Assembly (NCBI GenBank): GCA_965279295.1
Contig: CBDIHQ010000018.1
Direction: 5' to 3' (one strand)
Origin: Aquabacter sp965279295
GTDB taxonomy: Bacteria; Pseudomonadota; Alphaproteobacteria; Rhizobiales; Xanthobacteraceae
DNA: 64,000 bases
Below, in pieces: positions 24,644-33,756 of the stretch (its first letter is position 1; each line of letters opens with the position of its first letter). Under the pieces are notes generated by a model that saw only the letters and a program-made list of their open reading frames with translations, was not told the origin of the DNA and searched no databases. A program made the translations under genes and the position numbers.

Positions 24644-25978
24644 ATGGCCTCGGCGGCGGAACAACTCGCGGCAAACCTGAACTTCGGCGCTCTCGGCAAG
24701 GCCGAGGAACTCAAAAAGCGCATCTGGTTCACTCTTGGCGCTCTCCTGGTCTACCGGCTGGGGACCTATATCCCGCTGCCCGGTATCAATCCCGACGCGC
24801 TGCAGGAAGTGTTCAAGCACGCGCAGCAGGGCATCATCGGCCTGTTCAATATGTTCTCGGGCGGCGCCGTGCAGCGCATGGCCATCTTTGCCCTGAACAT
24901 CATGCCGTACATCTCGGCCTCCATCATCATTCAGCTTCTCACCACCGTCTCGCCGACGCTGGAGACGCTGAAGAAGGAAGGCGAGAGCGGACGCAAGCAG
25001 CTCAATCAATATACCCGCTACCTCACCGTCATCCTCGCGGTGTTCCAGGCCTATGGCATCGCCGTCGGGCTCGAAAGCTCCGGTACGGTCGTCTCGGATC
25101 CCGGCTGGTTCTTCCGCATCAGCACGGTCCTGACGCTCACCGGCGGCACCATGTTCCTGATGTGGCTGGGTGAGCAGATCACCTCGCGCGGCATCGGCAA
25201 CGGCACCTCACTGATCATCTTCGCCGGCATCGTCGCCGAGCTTCCGGGCGCCTTCGTGCGCACCCTGGAACTCGGTCGCCAGGGCGCCATTTCCACCCCG
25301 CTGATCCTGCTGGTGCTGGTGATGGTGGTGGGCATCATCGCCTTCATCGTGTTCATGGAGCGGGCCCAGCGCCGGCTGCTGATCCAGTATCCCAAGCGCC
25401 AGGTGGGCAATAAGCTCTACGAGGGGCAGTCCTCGCATCTGCCGCTGAAGCTCAACACCTCGGGCGTCATCCCGCCGATCTTCGCGTCCTCGCTGCTGCT
25501 GATTCCCGCGACCATCGGCAGCTTCTCGCAGGGCTCCGGGCCGGAATGGTTCAACACGGTGACGCGCCTGCTGGGCCATGGCCAGCCGCTGTACATGCTC
25601 ATGTACGTGGTGCTGATCGTGTTCTTCTGCTTCTTCTACACCGCGATCGTGTTCAATCCGGTGGAGACGGCGGACAACCTCAAGAAGCACGGCGGCTTCA
25701 TTCCAGGCATCCGCCCGGGCGAGCGCACGGCTGAATATATCGACTACGTGCTCACGCGAATCACCGTGGTAGGTGCGGCATATATCGCAGCGGTATGTCT
25801 CTTCCCCGAACTGCTGATATCCTATGCTGCGGTTCCGTTCTATTTCGGCGGAACATCGCTGTTGATCGTGGTCAGCGTGACCATGGACACCGTGGCTCAG
25901 GTTCAGGGACACCTCTTGGCTCACCAGTACGAGGGACTGGTGAAGAAATCCAAGCTGCGTGGGGGGAGACGGAAATGA
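24644..25978 (+). CDS. secY: Protein translocase subunit SecY
   Basis: 444-residue core of the SecYEG channel in the inner membrane, which exports unfolded proteins and inserts membrane proteins. Ten hydrophobic segments are visible. Landmarks: YRLGTYIPLPGINP near the plug, MFSGGAVQRMAIFALNIMPYISASIIIQLL, the cytoplasmic loop ERAQRRLLIQYPKR and GGFIPGIRPGERTAEYIDYVLTRIT. Its stop overlaps the adk start as ATGA. A terminator upstream and a 225-base leader suggest it is transcribed on its own with adk. Confidence 0.98.
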   Translation: MASAAEQLAANLNFGALGKAEELKKRIWFTLGALLVYRLGTYIPLPGINPDALQEVFKHAQQGIIGLFNMFSGGAVQRMAIFALNIMPYISASIIIQLLTTVSPTLETLKKEGESGRKQLNQYTRYLTVILAVFQAYGIAVGLESSGTVVSDPGWFFRISTVLTLTGGTMFLMWLGEQITSRGIGNGTSLIIFAGIVAELPGAFVRTLELGRQGAISTPLILLVLVMVVGIIAFIVFMERAQRRLLIQYPKRQVGNKLYEGQSSHLPLKLNTSGVIPPIFASSLLLIPATIGSFSQGSGPEWFNTVTRLLGHGQPLYMLMYVVLIVFFCFFYTAIVFNPVETADNLKKHGGFIPGIRPGERTAEYIDYVLTRITVVGAAYIAAVCLFPELLISYAAVPFYFGGTSLLIVVSVTMDTVAQVQGHLLAHQYEGLVKKSKLRGGRRK

Positions 25979-26559
25979 GGTTGATACTGCTGGGACCGCC
26001 CGGAGCAGGGAAGGGCACGCAAGCCCATCGCATCGTCGAGAAGCACGGCGTCGTGCACCTCTCGACCGGCGACATGCTGCGGGCGGCCGTGGCGGCCGGA
26101 ACGGCCATCGGCCAGAAGGCCAAGGCCGTGATGGAGGCGGGGGAGCTTGTCTCGGACGACATCGTCATCGGCATCATCGCCGAGCGGCTGGATCACGCGG
26201 ATGCCCGCAAGGGCTTCATCCTCGACGGCTTCCCGCGCACGGTGGCCCAGGCGGCAGCCCTGGACAGCATGCTCGCGGAAAAGGGCCTGAAGATCGACGC
26301 GGTGATCGAGCTGGTGGTGGACCAGACCGCTCTGACCGCGCGAATCGTCCGCCGGGCCGAAGAAACCAAGGCGCGCGGCGAGCCGGTTCGCAAGGACGAC
26401 GACCCGGACGTGTTCAAGCACCGCCTTGACGCCTACAACCGCGACACCGCCGTTGTGGCGCCTTACTACAAGGCGCGCGGCCAGTTGCAGCAGATTGACG
26501 GCATGCGTCCCATCGATGATGTGACGAGCGCCATATCGGGAGTGCTGGAGGCGGTGTGA
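25975..26559 (+). CDS. adk: Adenylate kinase (short, LID-less form)
   Basis: 194-residue nucleoside monophosphate kinase (ATP + AMP to 2 ADP). P-loop GPPGAGKGTQA at residues 7-17; DGFPRTVAQA in the core; the LID is the short type (RRAEETKARGEPVRKDDDPDVFKHRL), with no zinc-binding insert, as is usual in alphaproteobacteria. Start ATG overlaps the secY stop. Frames further upstream are shadows inside secY. The secY-adk pair is widely conserved. Confidence 0.97.
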   Translation: MRLILLGPPGAGKGTQAHRIVEKHGVVHLSTGDMLRAAVAAGTAIGQKAKAVMEAGELVSDDIVIGIIAERLDHADARKGFILDGFPRTVAQAAALDSMLAEKGLKIDAVIELVVDQTALTARIVRRAEETKARGEPVRKDDDPDVFKHRLDAYNRDTAVVAPYYKARGQLQQIDGMRPIDDVTSAISGVLEAV

Positions 26560-26571
26560 GGCTGCTTTCGC

Positions 26572-26600
26572 TTGACGTTTCGACGAAAAGCGAGTATTGG
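26572..26600 (+). promoter_or_regulatory. Promoter candidate for the alpha operon
   Basis: TTGACG (26572-26577), a 17-base spacer, then TATTGG (26595-26600), 13 bases after the adk stop. Good -35, fair -10 and ideal spacing. Transcription from here gives a leader of about 165 bases before rpsM. Confidence 0.55.
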
Positions 26601-26628
26601 CGCAACCTCATTTCGCAATCCGTGCGAC

Positions 26629-26771
26629 TTGCTCTTCCTTGAGGAGGGGCAAGGCGCGCGGTTTTGTTTATCCCGCAGGGGATGATTCGCTTTCTCCGCA
26701 AGGACCGGCCTCCACCGGACGCGGGGATCAAAGTGCCGCCAGCTTGCTGGTGGCCCACATGGAGAAGACTC
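26629..26771 (+). promoter_or_regulatory. Structured leader before rpsM
   Basis: Hairpins are visible at about 26629-26653 (CTTGC...GCAAG outer arms) and 26737-26756 (CCAGC/GCTGG core). The second lies just before the rpsM ribosome-binding site (GGAGAAG). In E. coli, S4 represses the alpha operon through a leader pseudoknot, but rpsD is not in this cluster here, so the regulator is open. Structure was read by eye only. Confidence 0.4.
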
Positions 26772-27140
26772 GTGGCTCGTATCGCAGGCGTTAACATCCC
26801 GACCAACAAGCGCGTGATCATCGCGCTTCAGTACATTCATGGCATCGGCGCCAAGAAGGCCGAAGAGATCGTCGAGAAGGTTGGCATCCCGGCCGAGCGC
26901 CGCGTGAACCAGCTCACCGACCAGGAAGTGCTCCAGATCCGCGAGACCATCGATCGCGACTACATCGTCGAAGGCGATCTGCGCCGCGAAGTGTCGATGA
27001 ACATCAAGCGCCTCATGGACCTCGGCTGCTATCGCGGCCTGCGCCATCGTCGCGGCCTGCCGGTTCGCGGCCAGCGCACGCACACCAACGCCCGCACCCG
27101 CAAGGGTCCGGCCAAGGCGATCGCCGGCAAGAAGAAGTGA
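26772..27140 (+). CDS. rpsM: Small ribosomal subunit protein uS13
   Basis: 122-residue S13 of the 30S head, which contacts the P-site tRNA and the 50S subunit. It starts with GTG at 26772 (VARIAGVNIPTNKRVIIALQYIHGIG); GGAGAAG lies seven bases upstream, and no ATG fits. End: GLRHRRGLPVRGQRTHTNARTRKGPAKAIAGKKK. First gene of the alpha operon rpsM-rpsK-rpoA-rplQ. Confidence 0.98.
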   Translation: MARIAGVNIPTNKRVIIALQYIHGIGAKKAEEIVEKVGIPAERRVNQLTDQEVLQIRETIDRDYIVEGDLRREVSMNIKRLMDLGCYRGLRHRRGLPVRGQRTHTNARTRKGPAKAIAGKKK

Positions 27141-27264
27141 TCGGCGGACACTCCGCCCGTTAAGACGGGGCCGGCTGGTCCGGCCCTCCATTCCCGACTG
27201 CTCCCCAAAGAGCATTGTCCCGAGCGCCTGGTGTTACGGGCGCGCCTGAAGGATCGAAGACAAG

Positions 27265-27654
27265 ATGGCTAAGGAAGCTACCCGCGTTAAACGCCGCGAG
27301 CGCAAGAACATTGCCTCCGGCGTCGCGCATGTGAATGCGTCGTTCAACAACACCATGATCACCATCACCGATGCGCAGGGAAACACCATTTCCTGGTCGT
27401 CCGCCGGCGCCATGGGTTTCAAGGGTTCGCGCAAGTCGACCCCGTACGCCGCGCAGGTCGCGGCCGAGGATGCAGCCCGCAAGGCTTCCGAGCACGGCAT
27501 GCGCACCCTCGAAGTTGAAGTTTCCGGCCCGGGTTCGGGACGTGAGTCGGCGCTTCGCGCGCTGCAGGCCGCGGGTTTCCTCGTGACCTCGATCCGCGAC
27601 GTGACGCCCATCCCGCACAACGGCTGCCGTCCGCGCAAGCGTCGGCGCGTCTGA
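27265..27654 (+). CDS. rpsK: Small ribosomal subunit protein uS11
   Basis: 129-residue S11 of the 30S platform near the E-site mRNA. HVNASFNNTMITITDAQGNTISWSSAGAMGFKGSRKSTPYAAQVAAEDAARKA and the end DVTPIPHNGCRPRKRRRV are canonical. The rpsM-rpsK gap of 124 bases contains a G+C-rich hairpin (GGGCCGGC...) but no T tract. Confidence 0.98.
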   Translation: MAKEATRVKRRERKNIASGVAHVNASFNNTMITITDAQGNTISWSSAGAMGFKGSRKSTPYAAQVAAEDAARKASEHGMRTLEVEVSGPGSGRESALRALQAAGFLVTSIRDVTPIPHNGCRPRKRRRV

Positions 27655-27781
27655 GCGTACCAGCGGCGCGCCGGCCGAACCCGGCGAGCCATATGCCCCG
27701 TTCCTCTCCCGTATGCGGGACGGGCCGGCGCCTCGAAACCCTTAAGTTCGTTCGAGTGCCGCGGCCCGGCGAGAAGGCAAG

Positions 27782-28807
27782 GTGACGCAAGTGATTCAAA
27801 AGAACTGGCAAGAGCTTATCAAGCCCGAAAAGTTGCAGGTGAGCGCCGGTTACGATCCCAAGCGCCTCGCGACGGTCGTCGCCGAGCCGCTGGAGCGTGG
27901 CTTTGGCATGACGCTCGGCAATTCCCTGCGCCGTATCCTTCTGTCCTCGCTTCAGGGCGCGGCCGTGACCTCGCTGCACATCGATGGTGTGCTGCACGAG
28001 TTCTCGTCCATCCCGGGCGTGCGTGAGGATGTCACCGACATCATCCTCAACGTGAAGGACGTCGCCATCAAGATGCAGGGCGAAGGCCCCAAGCGTCTGA
28101 TCGCGAAGAAGACCGGCCCCGGCGTTCTGACCGCCGGAGACATCCAGACGGTCGGCGACATTCAGATCCTCAACCCCCATCTGGCGATCTGCACGCTGGA
28201 TGAGGGCGCGGAGCTGCGGATGGAATTCACCGTGGACACCGGCAAGGGCTATGTCGCCGCTGACCGGAACCGTCCCGAGGACGCGCCGATCGGCCTGATC
28301 CCGATCGACAGCCTGTATTCCCCGGTGCGCAAGGTCTCCTACAAGGTCGAGAACACCCGCGAGGGCCAGATTCTCGACTATGACAAGCTGATCATGCAGA
28401 TCGAGACCGACGGCTCGATTTCGGCCGAGGATGCGCTCGCTTATGCCGCGCGAATCCTGCAGGACCAGCTTGAGATCTTCGTGAATTTCGAGGAGCCCAA
28501 GCGCGAGAGCGAGAGCACGGCCATCCAGGAGCTGCCCTTCAACCCGGCGCTTCTGAAGAAGGTGGACGAGCTGGAGCTGTCGGTTCGTTCGGCGAACTGC
28601 CTGAAGAACGACAATATCGTCTACATCGGCGACCTGATCCAGAAGAGCGAGACGGAGATGCTCCGTACGCCGAATTTCGGCCGCAAGTCGCTCAACGAGA
28701 TCAAGGAAGTGCTGGCCTCCATGGGCCTGCATCTCGGCATGGAAGTGCCGGGCTGGCCGCCGGAGAATATCGAAGAGCTGGCGAAGCGCTTCGAAGATCA
28801 TTACTGA
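27782..28807 (+). CDS. rpoA: RNA polymerase alpha subunit
   Basis: 341-residue alpha subunit. The N-terminal domain (to about 235) dimerises and binds beta and beta-prime: AEPLERGFGMTLGNSLRRILLSSLQGAAV. The C-terminal domain contacts UP elements and activators: ELSVRSANCLKNDNIVYIGDLIQKSE, LRTPNFGRKSLNEIKEVL. GTG at 27782 is four bases from AGAAGG; GTG at 27791 (giving MIQKNWQEL, the start in many relatives) is the alternative. There is no ATG option. Confidence 0.97.
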   Translation: MTQVIQKNWQELIKPEKLQVSAGYDPKRLATVVAEPLERGFGMTLGNSLRRILLSSLQGAAVTSLHIDGVLHEFSSIPGVREDVTDIILNVKDVAIKMQGEGPKRLIAKKTGPGVLTAGDIQTVGDIQILNPHLAICTLDEGAELRMEFTVDTGKGYVAADRNRPEDAPIGLIPIDSLYSPVRKVSYKVENTREGQILDYDKLIMQIETDGSISAEDALAYAARILQDQLEIFVNFEEPKRESESTAIQELPFNPALLKKVDELELSVRSANCLKNDNIVYIGDLIQKSETEMLRTPNFGRKSLNEIKEVLASMGLHLGMEVPGWPPENIEELAKRFEDHY

Positions 28808-28883
28808 CCAATTCACTCCGCGGCTCGAGCCGCTTAACCAATTTCGGCTCGAAACGCCGGAGGCATCTTAGGAGTTCGCCGTC

Positions 28884-29303
28884 ATGCGTCACGGCAAGGT
28901 ACACCGCAAGTTCAACCGCACTTGGGAACATCGCAAGGCGATGTTCATGAACCTGTGCAACGCGCTCATCACCCATGAGCAGATCGTCACCACCCTGCCC
29001 AAGGCGAAGGATCTTCGCCCGGTGGTGGAGAAGCTTGTGACCCTGGCCCGCAAGGGTGATCTTCACGCGCGTCGCCAGGCCATCGCCGAGCTGCGCGACC
29101 AGTCGGCCGTCAGGAAGCTCTTTGACGTGCTGGCGCCCCGCTACAAGGAGCGTCCGGGTGGATACACCCGCATCGTCAAGGCGGGCTTCCGCTATGGCGA
29201 CAACACGGCCATTGCCGTGATCGAGTTCGTGGATCGTGACGTGGACGCCAAGGGCGCCGCGGATCACGCCCGCACCGCTGCGGCGGAAGCTGCCGCGGCC
29301 TGA
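28884..29303 (+). CDS. rplQ: Large ribosomal subunit protein bL17
   Basis: 139-residue L17 near the tunnel exit. MRHGKVHRKFNRTWEHRKAMFMNLCNALITHEQIVTTLPKAKDLRPVVEKLVTLAR is the family core. The tail is alanine-rich (HARTAAAEAAAA). Last gene of the alpha operon, directly followed by a strong terminator that closes the ribosomal block. Confidence 0.98.
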   Translation: MRHGKVHRKFNRTWEHRKAMFMNLCNALITHEQIVTTLPKAKDLRPVVEKLVTLARKGDLHARRQAIAELRDQSAVRKLFDVLAPRYKERPGGYTRIVKAGFRYGDNTAIAVIEFVDRDVDAKGAADHARTAAAEAAAA

Positions 29304-29335
29304 CGAACCCGAAACGACCCAGTGTCGTTATGGGA

Positions 29336-29359
29336 GGGCGGCTTCGGCCGCCCTTTTTT
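29336..29359 (+). terminator. Rho-independent terminator after rplQ
   Basis: GGGCGGC (29336-29342), TTCG loop, GCCGCCC (29347-29353), then TTTTTT. A perfect 7-bp G+C stem with a stable tetraloop, 32 bases after the rplQ stop: a textbook end for the alpha operon. Confidence 0.92.
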
Positions 29360-29432
29360 CGTTTCAATCGGGCGGCAAGCACGGTGGGAGCGCGACGCGC
29401 AACACTGATCGTCGGGCTGTAAGGGGACGAAC

Positions 29433-30866
29433 ATGAATCGGCGGATTCTCAGGGTTTGCGCTTTTGGATTGCTGGCCGTCATGGCCGGCCCGCTTTCGCC
29501 CGCGTTCGCGCAGAGCGCGGTGCAGGAAGCGGCCCGCGTGCCAGCCTCGCGCAACGAGGTGCAATTGTCCTTCGCCCCGGTGGTGAAGCGGACGGCGCCA
29601 GCAGTCGTCAACGTCTACGCCATGAAAAGCGTGCGGCAGAACAACCCGTATATGGACGACCCGTTCTTCCGCCGATTCTTCGGCGGCGGTCCGGGGCTCG
29701 GCGGGCCCGAGCGGATGCAGCGCTCGCTCGGCTCGGGGGTCGTGGTGGATGCCAGCGGCATCGTCGTCACCAACCACCATGTGGTGGCCGGTGCCGACCA
29801 GATCCGCATCGCCCTGAACGACCGGCGCGAATATGACGCCGACGTCGTGCTCAGCGACCAGCGCACCGATCTCGCGGTGCTGCGGCTCAAGGGCGACGGC
29901 AAGGAGCGGTTTCCCACCATCGACCTCGGCAATTCCGATGAATTGTCGGTCGGCGACCTGGTTCTCGCGATCGGCGATCCCTTCGGCGTCGGGCAGACCG
30001 TGACGCAGGGCATCGTCTCGGCGCTCGCGCGCACACAGGTCGGCATTTCTGACTATCAGTTCTTCATCCAGACCGATGCGGCCATCAATCCTGGCAATTC
30101 CGGCGGCGCACTGGTGGATATGGCGGGACGGCTGGTCGGCATCAATTCGGCGATCTATTCGCGCTCCGGCGGCTCCCTGGGCATCGGCTTTGCCATTCCG
30201 GTGAACATGGTGCGGGTGGTGGTGGAGTCGGCCATGAGCGGCGGCAAGTCCGTGCGCCGGCCCTGGCTCGGCGCCAAGCTCCAGCGCGTGACGCCGGAGA
30301 TCGCCGAGAGCCTCGGCCTGCCACGCCCCACCGGCGTGCTGGTGCAGACCATCACCGTCTCCGGCCCGGCCGATGTCGCCGGGCTGAAGGTCGGCGATCT
30401 CATCATCGCCGTGGAAGGGCAGGGGGTGGATGATCCCGAATCCCTGACGTATCGGCTCGCCACCCTGCCGATCGGCGGCAGCGCGCTGATCACGCTCAAC
30501 CGGCAGGGCAAGGAAGCCCAGGTATCCCTGAAGCTTGCCCCGGCGCCGGAGAGCGTGCCGCGCGATGAAATCTCCCTGCGCGGCCGCTCGCCGTTCGCGG
30601 GGCTGAAGGCCGTGAACATCTCCCCGGCGGTTGCCGAGGAAATGCGCATCGATGCTTCGGGCACCGGGGTCGTCGTGTCGGAAATCACCGGCAGTTCGCC
30701 GGCGGAGGCCTCCGGTTTCAAGCCGGGCGATATCATCCTGGAGGTCAACGGCGCCAAGATCGCCACGACCAAGGATCTGGACGCGGCAACGCGCGGGACC
30801 TCGCGCGCTTGGCGCGTGACGGTGATGCGCGGCGGGCGCACCATCACGGCCGTTCTCGCGGGCTGA
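29433..30866 (+). CDS. Deg/HtrA-family periplasmic serine protease
   Basis: 477-residue second HtrA-type protease of the window. A signal peptide (to about residue 26, ending SPAFAQ) precedes the trypsin-like domain with His116 (TNHHV), Asp146 (RTDLAVL) and Ser223 (GNSGGA), then two PDZ domains (about 260-350 and 385-475). It is shorter than the first Deg protein and diverges between the catalytic residues. It precedes rarA by 40 bases in the same direction, a pairing common in Hyphomicrobiales. Substrates are unknown. Confidence 0.93.
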   Translation: MNRRILRVCAFGLLAVMAGPLSPAFAQSAVQEAARVPASRNEVQLSFAPVVKRTAPAVVNVYAMKSVRQNNPYMDDPFFRRFFGGGPGLGGPERMQRSLGSGVVVDASGIVVTNHHVVAGADQIRIALNDRREYDADVVLSDQRTDLAVLRLKGDGKERFPTIDLGNSDELSVGDLVLAIGDPFGVGQTVTQGIVSALARTQVGISDYQFFIQTDAAINPGNSGGALVDMAGRLVGINSAIYSRSGGSLGIGFAIPVNMVRVVVESAMSGGKSVRRPWLGAKLQRVTPEIAESLGLPRPTGVLVQTITVSGPADVAGLKVGDLIIAVEGQGVDDPESLTYRLATLPIGGSALITLNRQGKEAQVSLKLAPAPESVPRDEISLRGRSPFAGLKAVNISPAVAEEMRIDASGTGVVVSEITGSSPAEASGFKPGDIILEVNGAKIATTKDLDAATRGTSRAWRVTVMRGGRTITAVLAG

Positions 30867-30906
30867 CGCGGGAGCAGGACGCACGGCGCGCGGGACCGAG
30901 GATCGC

Positions 30907-32217
30907 ATGAGCACTTTGTTCGAGGCGGCCGGAATGGAGGAGGGGGCACCGCGCCCCCTCGCGGATCGCCTGCGCCCGCGCCGCCTGGACGAGGTGGTCG
31001 GCCAGGACCATCTGGTGGGCCGCGACGGCATCCTGACCCGGATGGTCGAAGCCAAGTCTCTGGGCTCGCTGATTCTCTGGGGGCCGCCGGGGACCGGCAA
31101 GACGACCATCGCCCGCCTGCTCTCGCAGACCACCAACCTGCATTTCGAGCAGATCTCGGCAATTTTCTCGGGCGTGGCCGATCTCAAGAAGCTGTTCGAG
31201 CAGGCGCGCCATCGCCGGTCGATGGGGCAGGGAACGCTGCTGTTCGTGGACGAAATCCATCGCTTCAACCGTGCCCAGCAGGACAGCTTCCTGCCCGTCA
31301 TGGAGGACGGGACGGTGGTCCTGGTCGGCGCGACCACGGAAAACCCCTCCTTCGAGCTGAACGCCGCCTTGCTCTCGCGCGCCCGCGTTCTGGTGTTCCA
31401 GCCGCTGGACGATGCCGCGATTGGGCGGCTGATCGCCCGCGCGGAAGAGATGGAAAGCCTGCCCCTGCCGCTGGATGACGAGGCCCGCGCCTCGCTGCTG
31501 CGGATGGCGGATGGCGATGGGCGCGCGGCGCTGACGCTTCTGGAGGAGGTCTGGCGCGCCGCCCGGCCCGGCGAGGTGTTCGATTCAGCCGGCCTGCAAG
31601 AGGTGGTGCAGCGACGGGCGCCGATCTACGACAAGAGCGAGGACGGCCACTACAATCTGATCTCCGCCCTGCACAAGGCGGTGCGCGGATCGGACCCCGA
31701 CGCCGCGCTCTATTATCTCGCGCGCATGCTGGATGCCGGGGAAAACGCGCTGTTCCTCGCCCGGCGGCTGGTGCGCATGGCGGTCGAGGACATCGGCCTT
31801 GCCGACCCCAATGCGCTGACCGTCGCCAATGCGGCGAAGGATGCGTTCGATTTCCTCGGCTCGCCGGAGGGCGAACTGGCGCTGGCGCAGGCGGCAGTCT
31901 ATCTCGCCACCGCGCCGAAATCCAACGCGCTTTATACCGCCTGGAAGGCCGCGTCGCGCACGGCGAAGGAGGGCGGCTCCCTGATGCCGCCCAAGCACAT
32001 CCTCAACGCGCCCACCAAGCTGATGAAGAACGAAGGCTACGGCGCCGGCTATCGCTACGACCACGACCAGCCCGACGCCTTCTCCGGCCAGAATTATTTC
32101 CCCGAGCAATTGGGCCGGCAGAGCTTCTACCATCCCGTCGAGCGCGGCTTCGAGCGGGAGGTGCGCAAGCGCATGGACTATTGGGCCAAGCTTCGCGCCG
32201 AGCGCGGCGAGCCCTAG
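30907..32217 (+). CDS. rarA: Replication-associated recombination protein RarA (MgsA)
   Basis: 436-residue clamp-loader-like AAA+ ATPase that acts at stalled replication forks, a relative of eukaryotic WRNIP1/Mgs1. Walker A GPPGTGKTT (Lys65), Walker B LLFVDEIHRFN (Asp115), sensor 1 VGATTENPSFELN with a following arginine-finger LLSRARV. The C-terminal tetramerisation region includes HYNLISALHKAVRGSDPDAALYYLARML and ends with FYHPVERGFEREVRKRMDYWAKLR. Complete. Confidence 0.97.
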   Translation: MSTLFEAAGMEEGAPRPLADRLRPRRLDEVVGQDHLVGRDGILTRMVEAKSLGSLILWGPPGTGKTTIARLLSQTTNLHFEQISAIFSGVADLKKLFEQARHRRSMGQGTLLFVDEIHRFNRAQQDSFLPVMEDGTVVLVGATTENPSFELNAALLSRARVLVFQPLDDAAIGRLIARAEEMESLPLPLDDEARASLLRMADGDGRAALTLLEEVWRAARPGEVFDSAGLQEVVQRRAPIYDKSEDGHYNLISALHKAVRGSDPDAALYYLARMLDAGENALFLARRLVRMAVEDIGLADPNALTVANAAKDAFDFLGSPEGELALAQAAVYLATAPKSNALYTAWKAASRTAKEGGSLMPPKHILNAPTKLMKNEGYGAGYRYDHDQPDAFSGQNYFPEQLGRQSFYHPVERGFEREVRKRMDYWAKLRAERGEP

Positions 32218-32280
32218 ACGGGTGCGCTGGAGACTGGCGCACTGATCATTCATCGAATGGTGCGTGGGAGGAAACCAGCC

Positions 32281-33270
32281 GTGTCCGAGCCTCTGCCAGA
32301 CAGCTTTTGCGTTCGCGACATGGGCAGCTTCCATGTCGGCGGGCAGATCGTCACCCTCACCGGCCTGCCGCCGCGCCACCGCGTCAGCACGCAGGGAGGA
32401 CCGAGCCGGCCCATCGAGCAGAATGGCGAGATGGCGGTCGGGCAGATGTATGTCCAATACGTGCGTCTCGCGGCGCCGCGCTCGCCGGTGCCCGTGCTCA
32501 TGTGGCATGGGGGCGGCATGACCGGGGCGAATTGGGAGGCGACGCCCGACGGGCGGGCCGGATGGCAGAGCATCTTCCTGCGCGCCGGCTTCGACGTGTT
32601 CGTTTCCGATGCCGTGGAGCGTGGCCGGGCCGGTTTCGCGCCTTCCCCGCAGGTCTATCCCGAAGACCCGTTTTTCCGCACGGCGGAGGAAGCGTGGGAG
32701 GAGGTGTTCCGCTTCGGCCCGCACGGCTCCTATCACAGGGACCCCGCCGTTCGCGGGGATTATCCGGGTTGCCGCTTTCCGCTTCGGGATTTCGACGCCT
32801 TCATGAAAGGGTGCGTCCCGCGCTGGGGGTGCAACGACGCACTGACGCAGGCGGCCTATGACGCGCAGGTGGCGCGCCTGGAGGCCAGCGTCCTGCTGAT
32901 GCACAGCCAGGGCGGCAATTTCGGCTTCCACGCCGCGCTTCATGCGCCGGATCGCGTGAAGGCGGTGATCGCGTTGGAGCCGTCGGGTGCGCCCGACCCG
33001 TCACGGGAGGATGCGGCCCGTCTCGCGCATATCCCGCACCTGTTCATCTGGGGCGATCATCTCGACGGCAGCGTGTTCTGGACCCAGTACCGGCCGAATG
33101 TGGAACGCTGGGCCGAGGCGCTGGGGAAGGCTGGGGCATCCGTCGATTGGATCGACCTGCCGGCTCATGGGATACGCGGCAACAGCCACGCCTTGATGCT
33201 GGACGACAACAGCGACGAAATCGCGCGCATGGCGATCGACTGGCTTGCTGGGCATGGCCTGCGCGCCTGA
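32281..33270 (+). CDS. Alpha/beta-hydrolase family esterase
   Basis: 329-residue alpha/beta hydrolase of the esterase type. The oxyanion region is MWHGGGMTGANWE; the nucleophile elbow is MHSQGGNFGF (Ser in a GxSxG variant with His in the first position); a late acid is probably in LFIWGDHLDG, and the catalytic histidine is in AHGIRGNSHALMLDDNS. No signal peptide. GTG at 32281 was chosen because GGGAGG lies nine bases before it, whereas the ATG at 32257 has no ribosome site. Substrate is unknown. It interrupts the usual rarA-crcB spacing. Confidence 0.82.
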   Translation: MSEPLPDSFCVRDMGSFHVGGQIVTLTGLPPRHRVSTQGGPSRPIEQNGEMAVGQMYVQYVRLAAPRSPVPVLMWHGGGMTGANWEATPDGRAGWQSIFLRAGFDVFVSDAVERGRAGFAPSPQVYPEDPFFRTAEEAWEEVFRFGPHGSYHRDPAVRGDYPGCRFPLRDFDAFMKGCVPRWGCNDALTQAAYDAQVARLEASVLLMHSQGGNFGFHAALHAPDRVKAVIALEPSGAPDPSREDAARLAHIPHLFIWGDHLDGSVFWTQYRPNVERWAEALGKAGASVDWIDLPAHGIRGNSHALMLDDNSDEIARMAIDWLAGHGLRA

Positions 33271-33311
33271 GGCAGGATGGGCGCCGGACGGGTTTACGGG
33301 TGGGGGCGGGC

Positions 33312-33695
33312 ATGACGGCGGCTTTGGTGGTTTTCCTGGGGGCCGGTGTTGGCGGCCTGATGCGTCATCTCGCGAATATGGCGGGGGTCCGCTTGTTCGG
33401 CTTCCTGGATTTTCCCTATGTCACCATGGCGGTGAACGTGACGGGCTGCTTCATTATGGGCGCCTTCACCGCTTGGTTCGCGATGCGCGCCGGAGGCGTG
33501 CCGCAGCATGTGCGGCTGTTCCTGACCACCGGAATGCTGGGCGGGTACACCACCTTCTCCACCTTTTCGCTGGAGTTCGCGGTGCTGGTGGAACGGGGCG
33601 CCATGGGCCACGCCGCCGTTTACGCCGTCGGCTCGCTGGTGCTGTGCCTGATCGCGGTATTCGCTGGTTTGACGCTGATCCGCGCCATTTCGTGA
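33312..33695 (+). CDS. crcB: Fluoride channel CrcB (Fluc)
   Basis: 127-residue four-helix membrane protein of the CrcB/Fluc family, which dimerises into a fluoride-selective export channel. Diagnostic parts: GAGVGGLMRHLANM, the helix NVTGCFIMGAFTAWF with its conserved Asn and Gly, and the broken helix TTGMLGGYTTFSTFSLE with the Phe box. No fluoride riboswitch was recognised upstream. It lies between the esterase and the pseudouridine synthase. Confidence 0.94.
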   Translation: MTAALVVFLGAGVGGLMRHLANMAGVRLFGFLDFPYVTMAVNVTGCFIMGAFTAWFAMRAGGVPQHVRLFLTTGMLGGYTTFSTFSLEFAVLVERGAMGHAAVYAVGSLVLCLIAVFAGLTLIRAIS

Positions 33696-33756
33696 CATGC
33701 CGTTCCGCGCGGATTAGAAGGACATCTTCAATCCGACCGTTGCGGAGGTGAGGCCG

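Noticed and set aside
29364..31337. 657-codon open frame opposite the second Deg protease and rarA
   Set aside because: Arg/His/Gly-rich product spanning two certain genes on the other strand.
33270..33311. Fluoride riboswitch before crcB
   Set aside because: Only 41 bases separate the esterase stop and crcB, and no crcB-motif pseudoknot pattern is visible.
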